From Druceiella hillmani (Eukaryota > Arthropoda > Insecta > Lepidoptera > Hepialidae), in contig JAYKKI010000014.1 of assembly GCA_039881145.1 (NCBI GenBank), positions 539,001 through 603,000 of the forward strand: DNA of 64,000 bases. The letters run 5' to 3'. The notes under the pieces were generated by a model. That model was given only the letters and a program-made list of their open reading frames with translations, ran no database searches and was not told where the DNA came from. Each line of letters begins with the position of its first letter. Positions within the stretch are counted from its first letter, which is position 1. This document shows positions 25,001-35,345 of this stretch, one piece after another. Both the position numbers and the translations under genes were made by a program.

Positions 25001-27540
25001 CAGTGAATGTAATAAGGTGTTAGAATAAAAAATATTATCAAAAATATTTTATTTAAACAATATAACCCGTTACATAGACGTATTCATGTACAACACACGG
25101 CCGTGTCCATGACACAGCCAAACCCCATTTTTATATTCCGGACCGCTTTAGGAATGGGGTTATGGTTGATTGATCATTAGTGAGTGATGTTAACTGAAAT
25201 TATTTTATATTTTCTGTTTTATATTTTATTGTTTGTTCTATATTTTATAGCTCTCACGGTACTCACACATGTCCAACGCTTTGGTTAAATCTGTAGGATG
25301 ATTATGGAATTTTTATGAAATTAGTCAATAAATATACAAAAAAATATTTATGGAGTGATTTTTGCAAATTTTTAATTTACATTATTTTGAATTAAGTTCA
25401 ACAAAACTGATTTCAGGCCGGCTTTGGACTTATCAAACGTGCACTGAATATGGCTATTTCCAAATTTCACCTACCAGTAAGACGATGCTCGACGGTCTCA
25501 TCACGTACGATTTTTATGCCGACATATGTCAACAAATATATGGGGAAGAGTGAGTTGCGTTTTTAACATTATTTGTTTAAGATAAAAATGCCGAAAACAA
25601 AAAAATATTATTAATAAAAAAAAACATAACTGAATACAAAACTGAAAGGAAAGAAATAAGTTTGCAGACAACACAAGATAAACGATTTGTTACTCTTTTT
25701 CGCCTAAAATAATAGTTTTAAGAAACTTTGATACGTTAGAAAACTTGTTTTTTTCTTTTTACTTTTTTACGCAGTTGCAATTTTTAGGTAGATACAGTCA
25801 GAGTCATAGTCATAGTTTTATTCGATAGTGTCAACATGACGTCAATTCGTACATGATAAATGCAAAAGAATATTCAAAAGTAAAATAAACCACAAAGTAA
25901 TAAATAAAAAACAATATCGCAAATAAGTAATTATACCATTACAATATATATTTCCAGGGTATTTTCTGTTAAGAAATATGAACTCTATATAATTTTATTA
26001 TTAGGCTGGAGAAAAAACTTTTTTTGATTGTCATGATAGAAAATTTACAAAAGTCTCCTTATTGATAGATTCACTTAATGATTGAAAAAACATTATTGAT
26101 CTAATTTTATAAGTTAGATAACAATGATAATTTCTAGAACATGAAAAATGGAACAAACTAGCAAATTGTATTTTATTTGCTGATTTTCAAAATAGCCTCT
26201 GTGTACACTTTATGCATGGAATCATTCGAGAGAAGCAGTCGGCGCTTCCATGGCTTTTTCGAAGTCAGTCACCGCTGCTTTCGCTTCCAGGAATCGTGTT
26301 TTTCATAGTCCATTTTTTTTCTCGGGAATAAATAGAAATAGTGAGAGGTTAGGACTCACTGTGGGAGGTTAGGACTGTATGGCGGACGATCCGTAATTTC
26401 TATATCATATTTTCTATATAATAATCTCTAAATCTATATTGTGACCATTTGCACTTGCTGCTTCACAGCGTCCATCATATTCATTGAATTCTCAATAATG
26501 AACGATACCTCATAAGTAAAATGGATTTATAAAATTATATATAGTGTGCATGTAATATGACGAACACTAAGTAGCGTTGATTCTACCGTGTCTACTTATA
26601 TTTCGTTTCCAAGAAAAAACACCTATTTTCTATATTTTCCGTTTATTGCATATATTTTCTTTATTAAACTCATCGGCTCTTTGTGTTGAAAACTTTGAAT
26701 TATTAATAGACTTTCTGGAACCCCTGTACAAATCACTGTAGATTTCGTCGTTAGATTAGTCAGGGACATTCTCCAATGTTAATTTCATTAATTCAATGGA
26801 TTAGCTCATAAGTGGTAACTTTAATTTATATTGCACTGGCGATTTGTCCCGGTATCGCATGGCTAGACAGCTAGAAGAAGAATCAATTTGTGAAAATCCG
26901 TCATAACATTTAAATTAAACTCTTCGAGAAGAACGATGGGTCTCTACAGGCCTACTCCAAGAACGATGGGTCTTTACCGACTTCATGGATGTGTAATATT
27001 AAAAAAATATTCATAATTTATACATTTCGAAATTTTCCCATGTATTATTGTAACCGGTAATGAAAAACAAAACAAAATCCGTTCGGTAATTACGGAGAAA
27101 CTTTGTTCATAACATGTATTGATGACGCTGCTCTAAATGTTGGTATGAATATTCCTTTCGTTTTATTCTTCTTACTATATCGGATATGGTCATAGATCGC
27201 TATAATCATTGGTGATGGTAAAAAAAAGTGAATATTCCTTTTTTGTAACAGGTTCGATGGCAATCTAGTGGAGACTTCAGCGGAGCGAACGAACATCCTG
27301 AACGGCGGTCTGGAGCCCAGCATAGCACGCGTGGTGAGCGTCCACGGGCTGCAGGATCCGTGGCACGCTCTCGGGGCCCGCGCCGCCCTATCCTCCACTG
27401 CCCCTGTCGTGCTAGTGCCCGGTGCCTCGCATTGCTTCGACCTATCAAGCGGTGGCAGTAACGATAACCTCTTCATGCAGGAGGCTCGCCTTCGTGTCCA
27501 ACAGTTCGTTGTCACGACACTCCGTGAGAACGTCTACTAA
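5987..27540 (+). CDS. S28-family serine carboxypeptidase (thymus-specific serine protease / PRCP-like), seven coding exons
   Basis: The coding exons are 5987-6217, 8588-8772, 12773-13005, 18809-18947, 24097-24371, 25417-25549 and 27252-27540. All introns are GT-AG and every phase matches, giving 1485 bp with one stop. The first ATG (5987) gives 494 aa. The ATG at 6017 gives 484 aa and starts directly with a classic signal peptide (MAYSRGLLVVILLAAVVA), so I prefer it. In the 484-aa numbering the nucleophile is Ser172 in WGGSYAANM, the acid is Asp424 in HGLQDPWHALG and the base is His449 in GASHCFDL. This is the S28 order, and the Asp-His spacing of 25 equals that of human PRCP as I recall it (430/455). 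Family members are secreted or lysosomal peptidases that cut after proline or act as digestive or immune exopeptidases. The substrate cannot be read from the sequence. The gene is tail-to-tail with the lipase. The family assignment is strong. Confidence 0.94.
6612..7210 (+). mobile_element. Non-autonomous Helitron, full-length copy
   Basis: It begins TC within a (TCA)n run and ends CTAG followed by T. The hairpin GCGAAG-A-CTTCGC sits just upstream of the 3' end, as in canonical Helitrons. It shares the CGCTAAGGTTAAGATG start and ACGGGTCACGCTAG end with the copies at 17304, 29293 and 40406. There is no ORF. It lies in S28 intron 1. Confidence 0.85.
7690..8230. repeat. Dispersed repeat, related copy at 32560-32990
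   Basis: Shared order of blocks: CGGGCGTG, CGACTAGC..CGCCAGC-like sequence, GAAGTAATT..AACT, GGAACGAGGAGATCTTC, then a conserved Phe-rich T-run and TTTTTGGTTTTAT. Diverged and non-coding. Confidence 0.5.
8412..8572. repeat. 31-bp tandem array, 5 copies, beside the exon 2 acceptor
   Basis: Five near-identical 31-bp units containing ATTTCTACCACATTAATTGA start at 8421, 8452, 8483, 8514 and 8545. The last unit ends about 15 bp before the exon 2 acceptor. Confidence 0.95.
8588..8772 (+). CDS. S28 peptidase exon 2
   Basis: It encodes YPIFIMVGGEWTIS and the EHRYYGESKP segment typical of S28 enzymes, where GGE contributes to the oxyanion region. The acceptor is TTCACAG at 8581-8587 and the donor is GC followed by GTGAGT (phase 2). 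A 31-bp tandem array ends about 15 bp before the acceptor. Confidence 0.93.
8773..10950. other. S28 intron 2, first part
   Basis: AT-rich, with no supported gene or recognised element. The short open frame at 10510-10716 has no recognisable similarity. Confidence 0.5.
10950..11345. repeat. ~131-bp tandem array, 3 copies
   Basis: Units start at GGACTTCACTTGG at 10960, 11091 and 11223. They share TTAACTCATCAG and CTTGAGAAAGGATCAATTAT. The open frame at 11135-11431 runs across units and is not a gene. Confidence 0.93.
11484..11525. repeat. (AT)n microsatellite
   Basis: AT dinucleotide run of about 42 bp. Confidence 0.95.
11869..11904. repeat. Perfect hairpin, 16-bp arms
   Basis: The arms TGGCGTAGCTCTACGG and its exact reverse complement are separated by ATCC. 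It is unusually GC-rich for the intron. Confidence 0.9.
12464..12505. repeat. (AT)n microsatellite
   Basis: AT dinucleotide run of about 42 bp. Confidence 0.95.
12773..13005 (+). CDS. S28 peptidase exon 3: nucleophile serine
   Basis: It carries YLSVDQALADLAYFI, then WGGSYAANMVVWFAGRYGHL and ASSAPI, the S28 nucleophile-elbow block. The usual motif is GGSYGG or GGSYPG, so the two alanines after SY are a mild variant. The acceptor is TTTTCAG and the donor is G followed by GTATGC (phase 1). GC content is far higher than in the introns. Confidence 0.94.
13840..14055 (+). mobile_element. LINE 3'-tail remnant
   Basis: It ends GGTTGACTGGAAGATATTGT, AATAAGTCCGCCATATGTAC and a TAAATAAATAAATA tail. 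This is the layout of lepidopteran non-LTR retrotransposon 3' ends as I recall them. A related tail lies at 28480-28655. No coding part remains. Confidence 0.5.
14085..14147. repeat. Perfect hairpin, 27-bp arms
   Basis: The left arm 14085-14111 (ends ACAGGGCTATAC) and right arm 14121-14147 are exact reverse complements with a 9-nt loop. Confidence 0.93.
14270..14465. repeat. SINE-like dispersed repeat
   Basis: It contains ACGGACGGACGTACAC-like sequence and AAGGTTCCGTTACTGACTAT, resembling a degenerate short interspersed repeat common in moth DNA. Classification is uncertain. Confidence 0.35.
14980..15440. repeat. Diverged copy of the long-inverted-repeat element interior and right arm
   Basis: It follows 3300-3700 block by block: TTTACAATCAT, ACATAAGAAAATCGT, AAGTCGTG, GATTGCCTAACAAGGCC and AAAGTTTATAATTGTTATGC. 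The open frames at 15222-15510 are by-products. Confidence 0.6.
15921..16005. repeat. (AT)n microsatellite
   Basis: AT run with a few AC interruptions, about 85 bp, next to the repeat at 16015. Confidence 0.95.
16015..16510. repeat. Dispersed repeat, inverted copy of 110-620
   Basis: Imperfect reverse complement of the first repeat in the window. Shared blocks include GGTTATTTCAGCAATAAATT and ATGGCGTCAAAATAACTATA-like sequence. Confidence 0.6.
17304..17749 (+). mobile_element. Non-autonomous Helitron, internally deleted copy
   Basis: Same ends as 6612-7210 (TC start, GGGTCACGCTAG end), but lacking about 168 bp after GGAATAAA. The hairpin is decayed to GCAAAG-A-CTTCGC. It lies in S28 intron 3. 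Confidence 0.85.
18809..18947 (+). CDS. S28 peptidase exon 4
   Basis: It encodes EYLEVVHSTF, GGQRCIDVFTEAV and a charged helix ending AELF, matching the cap region of S28 peptidases. The acceptor is TTTCCTTTAG and the donor is AA followed by GTAAAT (phase 2). Both phases fit exons 3 and 5. No long open frame covers it, so an ORF search alone would miss it. Confidence 0.9.
20200..20830. repeat. Dispersed repeat, related copy at 59660-60420
   Basis: Shared blocks: AGAAACACG, GTGAATAATAGA, TATAGTGATAATGA, the T-rich TTTTCTTTTCTTC region and a TTTGCTTT/TCTTTTTTGA part. The overlapping open frames (20135-20829) show no family motif. Confidence 0.5.
22050..23490 (-). pseudogene. pogo/Tigger-type (jerky-like) transposase relic
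   Basis: Reading the - strand in shifting frames gives IYTMDETG (first catalytic Asp region), KEQVGAFPA, FCYNATGS, ERLLDGTPP, GWIYEEIF, HVR.TAEK, then LFLDNHES (second catalytic Asp), LPPHTSNELQRLAVAVYSPL, GI.PINKY and EYFGPKEIRPLP-like sequence. This is the DDE_1 order of pogo transposases. There are several frameshifts and stops, and no TIRs were identified. It lies in S28 intron 4. Confidence 0.85.
24097..24371 (+). CDS. S28 peptidase exon 5
   Basis: It encodes QCEPI, then LSGLVQYASPG, ADTCSQLLEW and SGVPDPDSC. The GLVQY block and paired cysteines are typical of the helical SKS domain of S28 enzymes. The acceptor is ATTCCGACAG and the donor is A followed by GTGAGT (phase 1). Confidence 0.92.
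25417..25549 (+). CDS. S28 peptidase exon 6
   Basis: It encodes RLWTYQTCTEYGYFQ, the strongly conserved W-x-YQtC-E-Gy block of the family, then ADICQQIYGEE. The acceptor is GATTTCAG and the donor is GA followed by GTGAGT (phase 2). Confidence 0.94.
25550..27251. other. S28 intron 6; possible DNA-transposon fragment near 26000-26330
   Basis: Mostly AT-rich and unrecognised. Around 26000-26330, GGCTGGAGAAAAAACTTTTT and a GC-richer block resemble mariner-like remnants, but no transposase frame could be read, so this is only a suggestion. Confidence 0.3.
27252..27540 (+). CDS. S28 peptidase exon 7: catalytic Asp and His, stop
   Basis: It encodes FDGNLVE, RTNILNGGL, then VHGLQDPWHALG (catalytic Asp) and VPGASHCFDL (catalytic His), and ends with NVY and TAA. 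The acceptor is TTTGTAACAG. Possible polyadenylation signals (AATAAA) follow at 27824, 27915 and 27953. Confidence 0.95.
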
Positions 27541-28866
27541 AATAAGGGCTGTCGTGGAAGGTCGGTGCGTTTTCTAAAGTAGCGGCTGTCTGATCGAGGC
27601 ATTTTAATTTTTTATACCACTTATAGTAGTAAATTCTGAACAATTAATGTCGTTGTTTTTTTTTTATTCTTCCAAATATTTTCGATAATTTCTCTTCATT
27701 TATTGCCTTTTGGTGCACCAAAGCTGCAGAGAGACCCAGTGTTATTTTATTGCAATCAAGAAAGATTGTAAGTTCTGGATATGACATTGATACGATTCCT
27801 TTGAAGTTAATTATGGAAATTACAATAAAACCAAATCGATGTAAATCGGTCTTTAATAGAAGTTTCTACCTTTGGAATAGCCATTATTTCACGTACATTG
27901 AGGGCTGTCGTATAAATAAAGCAAGGATCTATTAGGATTTTCTATAAATAATAATAAACTTCAAACCAAATTTAAGCATCCTAAAACATAGGAAGACGTT
28001 TTCCTTTTTTACGATTCTCACAGGATCGAACTCATTCGAAACCGTTTCAAGCCAGTATTACGAGTACCTTCGTTGATATTGAAAAGAAGGACGTTAAACG
28101 GGATCACCTTGTTGAATGAAATAACTTTCAGGAAAAAGAAGTATGCCATATTGTTAACAATTTAATTACAGCACACATATATTTTCGTAACGAAATTATG
28201 ACAAGGAAATTAGCTATACAACTCATTGGCAGTAGTATGGCAGAAGCATTAGAATCTTGTCAAAATGAGTTGGACTTACCGGTTTTGAGATGTTACTGGA
28301 ACAATTAAATTTTAAAAATTAATGAATTTTTCGGAAATTAACGGATTATTTCTTCACAGACAGTAGATACTAATTTATAAATGCGAAATATTTACAGAAT
28401 TTTAAAATAAACATGTTGCCCCACTGTTTCTTAGTCGTAAACTGGCACAATATTTCATTTAATTGTAAAATTGATGTCATCGCCGTGATATGTTGGATTT
28501 ATCACTAGGCCTTTGACGACTCCGGGTCCAATCACAGGCCGCTCGTCGAGCGGGCTGGACTTGTGTTCTGGTTGGCTGTAAGAGGTTGCTCTCACAGCAA
28601 TAAGTTCGCCATATGTATCAACTGTATACATTAAAGTATATAAATAAATAAATTTTCAGTTGATTTTTAATTTTGAGTGGTAAGTGAAAACCCAAAATGT
28701 AAGGATTATTATCGATATTAAACTACATGGATTATGTTGATGTTAACATTTCATTTTCTGTGCGTTGAAACAATATTTATTTTAAAAAATACTTAAAACT
28801 ATAATACACTAAAGCGGTATGTACAAAAACGTGTGAAGGACATCACTTCTTCTTGTCCTTCTGGCA
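27541..28866. other. Convergent intergenic region and 3' UTRs
   Basis: It lies between the two stop codons. AATAAA motifs serve the S28 gene (27824, 27915, 27953) and TTTATT at 28776 may serve the lipase. A LINE tail sits at 28480-28655. The rest is unrecognised. Confidence 0.6.
28480..28655 (+). mobile_element. LINE 3'-tail remnant
   Basis: GGGCTGGACTTGTGTTCTGG, TTGGCTGTAAGAGGTTGCTC and AATAAGTTCGCCATATGTA, then a TAAATAAATAAATT tail. Non-coding. Confidence 0.55.
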
Positions 28867-28936
28867 CTAGATGCCGTCGAGTCCTTTACCGAAGGGAGAC
28901 GCGGCATTCGTCGTTAGGTAATAGTTGCCGCTGGCC
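28867..28936 (-). CDS. Lipase exon 8: C-terminus and stop
   Basis: This 70-bp exon encodes ASGNYYLTTNAASPFGKGLD and then GI and TAG. The G-x-YYLxTN-x-SPFG ending is characteristic of the family C-terminus. The acceptor is GTTTACAG and the phase matches exon 7. A possible polyadenylation signal on this strand (TTTATT on +) lies at 28776-28781. Confidence 0.9.
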
Positions 28937-31398
28937 CTGTAAACATACGTGTAACTATATTAAACTACCACTTATTTACACAAGAATTGTTGGGTATGTT
29001 TGTGTTAATTTCAGGGTATTTCTGTTCTTGAGAACTAGACGAAACACGGCTTCCAATCAATAAATATGGGCGGAACATGAAAAAGTACGACTGACAAAAG
29101 GGAGAAATTATTTAAGCCAGGCCATGTTATAAATTTGACAGAATTTAATTCTCAAATAGAGATTAAAATTGCCGGTCTAGTAGATGGAAAATCAAGGATA
29201 GCTGTCAGGTATGATATAAAATTGTTAGTAAGTAACGTTCAGCTGTAATGATTATATGGTTATACGTAAAATAAGCACAAAAGCGAAAGAAATCATCATC
29301 ATCATCATATATATTAATACGCTAAGGTTAAGATGTTACTCTCCCTTTTTAGAAAAAACCGCACAACTAATCCACATAAATTATATATCATTTTATAGAT
29401 AATTGCTTGCTCTACCGGCATCCACAACTAAAAAATTTATTATTGCTATTGTTTTTGCAAATTAATTAATTATTAAAATTATATACACAAAACAGCAATG
29501 CTGCCATCTAACGGCTCAACGTCAATATGATTGACGGTCGGTAAAATTTTTGTTTAATTTCAAATCCACTCACGTATAAATAAAGTGGCGCTTTAGCTCA
29601 ATGCTTTTGATACTTGCGCCTCTATATGTAAATTTTGGTAAAATATTTGTTTGATCTGTCATCTGAGCTTCATAATGGAATAAAAACGTAATAAGCAGTG
29701 TGCAAAATTAGAAATGAATTGAATACCTGCAATCAATTTTGATTTATTAAATTGACTCTAAACACTCTGTTGTAACTAATATGACAGCTGTGAGTTCATT
29801 TTCTCATGTGTAAATATTTATAATCTACCACGCAAATTGATATAATGCGAAGACTTCGCACGGGTCACGCTAGTAATTTATATTTAAGCATTTTATTTTA
29901 TTTACAATGTATACGCTGTCACCGAAAGTGATAATATGACAACTATAAGTAAATGATAGTAGGGTAACCAAAATTTTATTAATTTACTGTCAGACGGCGC
30001 TGAAAGTATCTTGCTTGGTCTCTACAGGCTAGCCGACGCAGGTAGACAAATTCATTTAATTTAGTGTAAAACGAAAAATTTAGTTAAAAACTTTGAAGTT
30101 GCAGCCTAAACGGTTTCTATTGATAAGAAATGATTACGTCTTCTAAGAAAATTAATTTACTATTGTCAGGTCAATTATAAATTATTTCGCAAAAGAGACG
30201 GTCGTAGATTCTCAGAGATGAGGCTCCATAGTAATCTTTTATGACAATACGTACTCCGGGTCCATGTCGACACCCATGTACGCGACGCTATTGACTTTTT
30301 CGAGTCGCGCATCGTGCTTGAGTTGGAAGTAGCTGCTAGCGGGCGCGGCGGCAAAGGCGCGTGGCTTCCGTACCGACTCCGCGTAGAATCGCCACGACCG
30401 CCAATGGCTGCACAGGTCTGTATAATAGACAGAAAATATATTAATATGTTATTTTGTTTAACTCAATATTCGCACATAATTCTAGATATTATCATGAGAG
30501 ATACCTGTTGATACATCAAACTTGCAAAATATTGTTGTGGCCACCCCACGCTTTTAATGTTGAATCCACTTTTATTTTGCGAAAAGAGCTATTCGTACAA
30601 TGCGTAAATGCAATTTTCGAGAAACGCTCAGAGAACTATTTAAGGTATTAATTACCTTAAATAGTTCTCTGAGCATTATTCACATTACCTTCAAAATAAG
30701 TATTAGAAAATATTCTGTACATAAGAAAAAAAACGATTACTTTACTCATAATCTTTGTTCATAATAATTTTTATTAAGAAATTTGTGAGTACTTTTCCAA
30801 TCGTTTAAAAAAAAAAGTTTAAAAAAGTAAAGAATCTGACGTCATCGGTTTCAGTTTATTACTGGTTGGCAAGCATTGAAATTAATATGGTATACACGTC
30901 GGTTTTCTAAGAGTTCAGTCTTTTTGCCAGCAGTATACTTGTAGAAGTCATTATTTATTCCCGTTTTTCTCAGAATATAAATTAAATTTTTAAACCCTCA
31001 TCTCTTTTTATGGAAGTACGCTGAAAGCACTCCTGCAGTTGTATTTAAAAACACCATAACTGTACCGTTATGTGTGTCATACCATATATATTCTAGTGAT
31101 GCTGACTGGTCATAAGAAAAAGTTTCGTCCTATAGTTTAATCCTATTGAAATTATTAGACGAGACTTGGCAGCAGGTTTTGATATTGGGTGAAACAATAG
31201 TAGGACAAGGAAAGATCAACCATATCGTCGAATCATGAAAGATGAAAGTCAATGATTTATTCCATTGTTGATTACACTCCTGTCAGAGGGGTCAGAGTGA
31301 TCGCTTTGGTCTCTTGAAATATTTTGCTTCACACACGCGGATGTGGTGCTGTTACTGGCCCCGATACTTCTAGAATCTTCGACAGTTATTAGTATTTG

Positions 31399-31468
<70 letters not shown>

Positions 31469-32670
31469 ATCCAGACGTCACAATTAACTGTCCATTATTC
31501 ATATTCATACTCCGTTATTCATGCTGGTGATGCAAACTGAATATATATGGAGTGCGAATTATAATTTTGAGTTTTTTTTCAGAAACGGTTGTTAATTTTT
31601 GTATATTACAAGTACAGTTCCTCAAAGTTTCCTATTTCGCTTGATGCACAGTACGAATAGACATATTCTTATTTACACCTTTCTCGGTTAAATTCTTGGT
31701 TAGAATTTGTTTGGATTTGTGAAACTTCCCTTTAAGAGTATTACTAAAAAACATTGTCAGTTGGATGCGAGATGAAGTAAATGAATTGAATGGTTTAATT
31801 CGAAGATTCTGGAAGATTATGCAAAACTTGGTTTAAATACATTTTATTAAATATATTTAAATAGTGTCTGCGCTAGGTTGCCATGACTATGGTTAGCCAT
31901 GACGGATGACGGCTGCTTTTTGATATGATCCGCCCATTTTTACGAAGTCAAACTTATTCCGCACTACAGTCGGTTATATCTGATGTGAGTAATTATGCAT
32001 CGTTTGCTAATAAGCCTTGTGAGTGTAAATTGTGAACATTTTTTGAAAAAAGGTCTTATATTCTCTGTTGGTAAAATATCGCTTCCGTTATTTGCATTAG
32101 TATACTTACAATTAACAACAAAGTATGTGAATAAAAAACGCACCGTCGTCGGATAAGGGTATGGGAGTGAAGAGCGGACAGCCGGGCTGCTTGGCCTTGC
32201 CGTCGTTGGGCCAGAAGTCGGCGGTGCCACAGCTCACCGGCATTCCGTAGCCGCCGGCGTCCGTGTGAATAATGTCCACGACGCGCGCGTCTGTCGCCGA
32301 GATGTGCGTCAGCAACAGGCCCGGGTAGAACAGGGGGAACGCCGGATCCAGTGCTGTGATCCTGCAATCAACATGTTTGTCTAGAAAAATTCAAGTCGAA
32401 GTAAACATACTTTTCTGGGTTTAACACCCAAAATAATTTCGGACCCTAACATGGTGAAAACGCTGTTCGCCTGTCTAGCCGTACATCCATGAAGGACCTA
32501 TGTTTGTGAGTTTGTGACCGGCATGATGTAGAGACTTCAAGTATACACATTACGTACGTACCTACGGGCGTGCGATTTATTTTCGACTGGCACGCCAGCC
32601 TCGGGATTTGACGATAGAAGTAATTTTAACTTGTGTAATTTTAAAGTTATTGAAATGTTCACATATATAC

Positions 32671-32730
<60 letters not shown>

Positions 32731-35281
32731 TTCTTTCTTTTTTGGAAAGAGGGGATCTTCTTCTAAAAATTGTACTGTTACCAATTTCTTGTAATGTTTA
32801 TTATTATCCAAATTTGCCTTTGAAAAATGAAATGCGTCTCCTTTCGCAGGTTTGTACGTTTTCATGTATGACATGCTAATTAAGGTAAAATCACATTACT
32901 TGGATACACAAATATGAGAAAAAACACAAAGCATTTTTGGTTTTATCGAAGATTTTATTTATAATTTTTATTTTATATTAAGTACAGTAATAAGGCGAAA
33001 GCATTTTTAATTTTTTTTTATTTTCAGAAATAACGATGTGAGACATCTCAAAGATGTAAATTTTAAAACTGTTTTACCCAAAAAACGACAAAATATAGGA
33101 TGCTGTAATTTGTTTCCAATATTGTACGCATCTTGGATTTGACAAAGAAATACTAAAAATATTTCTGTATTAAATATTTTTAGTATTTCTTTTAGTTAAT
33201 GGTGAATAATATAAAATTTATATCAACGTTGTGAGTAACGTTGTGAGTAAGAGCATCATACCTGGGCAGAGTGATCTGGTAGGAGGACGTGAGGTGCCTC
33301 GCTAGAAAGCCGACGAGCTGCCCGCCCAGCGAGTGGCCGATCACGTGCAGCGTCTCCACGTCCAGCCCGCCCGCCACCAGCTCGCTCACGTGCTCCGCTG
33401 CCGCTATGCCCACCTAGAGAACAACGGCGTGTGCATATTTAACATCCTTTTTCATCCTTTTTCATATTTATGCGAATTTGCCAATGTCCTTCGAAAAGGA
33501 AGTTGATGTATTTATTAATAATATATAACTTGCAGTATGTACTACTTGCAGTATGTACTATTATATGTCGTACATTAAGAAATAATATATGTATATTTTT
33601 AACCCATTCGACAAGTTTTAGTTTCGAATGTTTTTGAAGCTTCAATAAGAAAGAGAAGTTCTATGAGATATTTTAAGAGAACAATTTTTTTTATAGAGAA
33701 CCTCCATATTATTGACTTTCTTTTCCTGAGACTCTTCTTTTCCTGCACTTGCGCTAATATAACTAGTTAACACTATCGTTTTTCGATAGTTCTAAACTCA
33801 TTTATAAGAAGCATTTAGAGTCACGTTTGCGTCCCTATAACCCGAGACCTATTGGATGTACAAGGTTAAATCTTCACTTACGCAAGGCGCGTACGAAATA
33901 ATATATACTTCTACGATGCATTCCAAGTTTGTAAATGTAGCTATACAATATGTTCAATTTACTATTAGTTTATGTATGCGCGCGTCAACGTGTATGCCAG
34001 TTCTCGAAAGCAGTCCGCATATTTGTAAGAAGCATTTAGAGTCACGTTTGCGTCCCTATAACCCGAGACCTATTGGATGTACAAGGTTAAATCTTCAATT
34101 ACGCAAGGCTCGTACGAAATAATATATACTTCTACGATGCATTCCAAGTTTGTAAATGTAGCTATACAATATGTTCAATTTACTATTAGTTTATGTATGC
34201 GCGCGTCAACGTGTATGCCAGTTCTCGAAAGCAGTTCGCATATTTATAAGAAGCATTTAGAGTCACGTTTGCGTCCCTATAGCCCGAGACCTATTGGATA
34301 TACAAGGTTAAATCTTCACTTACGCAAGGCGCGTACGAAATAATATATATTTCCACGATGCATTCCAAGTTTGTAAATGCAGCTATAGAATGTGTTCAAT
34401 TTACTATTAGTTTATGTATGCGCGCGTCAATGTCAACGTTAACGTTTGGCGTACCTATAATCCGATACCTATTGGATGTACAAGGTTGAATGTTCACTTA
34501 CGCAAGGCGCGTACGAAATGACAGATACTACGATACATTCCAAGTTTCGTTAATGTAGCTTATATGATTCCGGAGATACGAATCCTGAAAAAGTATTAAT
34601 TTTAACAGTGACCGACTGACTCAGTATCAAAGCATCTACCTAGTCTAGTCAATTTCGAAACTTGCAAATAGCTTTAACACACAGGTTTGCTTTTACATAT
34701 GTATATGGTACCTAAAAAAAACAGTCAAAACTTTGTCAATGGTGTGCTAGATTGGGTTAAGCTGGGTTAGGCTAAAAGAAAAAGTCGGAACTTTGTGAAC
34801 GATGTGTTAGATTGGGTTAAGTTGGGTTAGGTGTGCAAGGTCGGGTCCATCCTAACCCGATTGAATAGTTTGGGCTAAGTTGGCTTAGCCTGGATTAGGT
34901 TGGAGTAGTTTGGGCTAAGTTAGGTTAACCTGGATTAGGTTAAGTCAGATTGGATTAGGTTGGGTATATAAGTATGTAGGTAGTAGAGATGGATAGGTCG
35001 GAATGGATAGGTTTCCACTAATTCGTATGCAAACTGGTGGATGCAGGTCCGCGCACAAATCAGATCAGACACGTATCCTTTGGTACTATATTCGCGGGCC
35101 GTTGTAACCAAAACAAAACATAGCGTTGGAGCGCAACGCGGTGCTCGGACGGTCGACTGTCGTCCACTGCAGCTTTCAACTCCAAAGTTGCTGAACTTTA
35201 TTACTTAATTCGTTGTGATTACATCGAGGTAAGTTCCCTATTAAATAATTATTTGTTTTTAATCACTGGATAATGATACTT

Positions 35282-35345
<64 letters not shown>

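Noticed and set aside
27090..27515. 141-aa - strand ORF
   Set aside because: It is the antisense shadow of S28 exon 7, kept open by GC-rich codon use.
28833..29063. 76-aa + strand ORF
   Set aside because: It is the antisense shadow of lipase exon 8 plus intron sequence.
30239..30254. Lipase stop codon directly after exon 7
   Set aside because: A phase-matched donor and a downstream exon with the conserved family C-terminus explain the gene better.
31343..31540. Tyr/Ile-repeat proteins here and at 32631, 46032, 54116 and 56701
   Set aside because: They are translations of (AT)n microsatellites.
33856..34343. Two tandem 88-aa genes
   Set aside because: They are one 221-bp repeat unit read twice, inside an intron of an opposite-strand gene.
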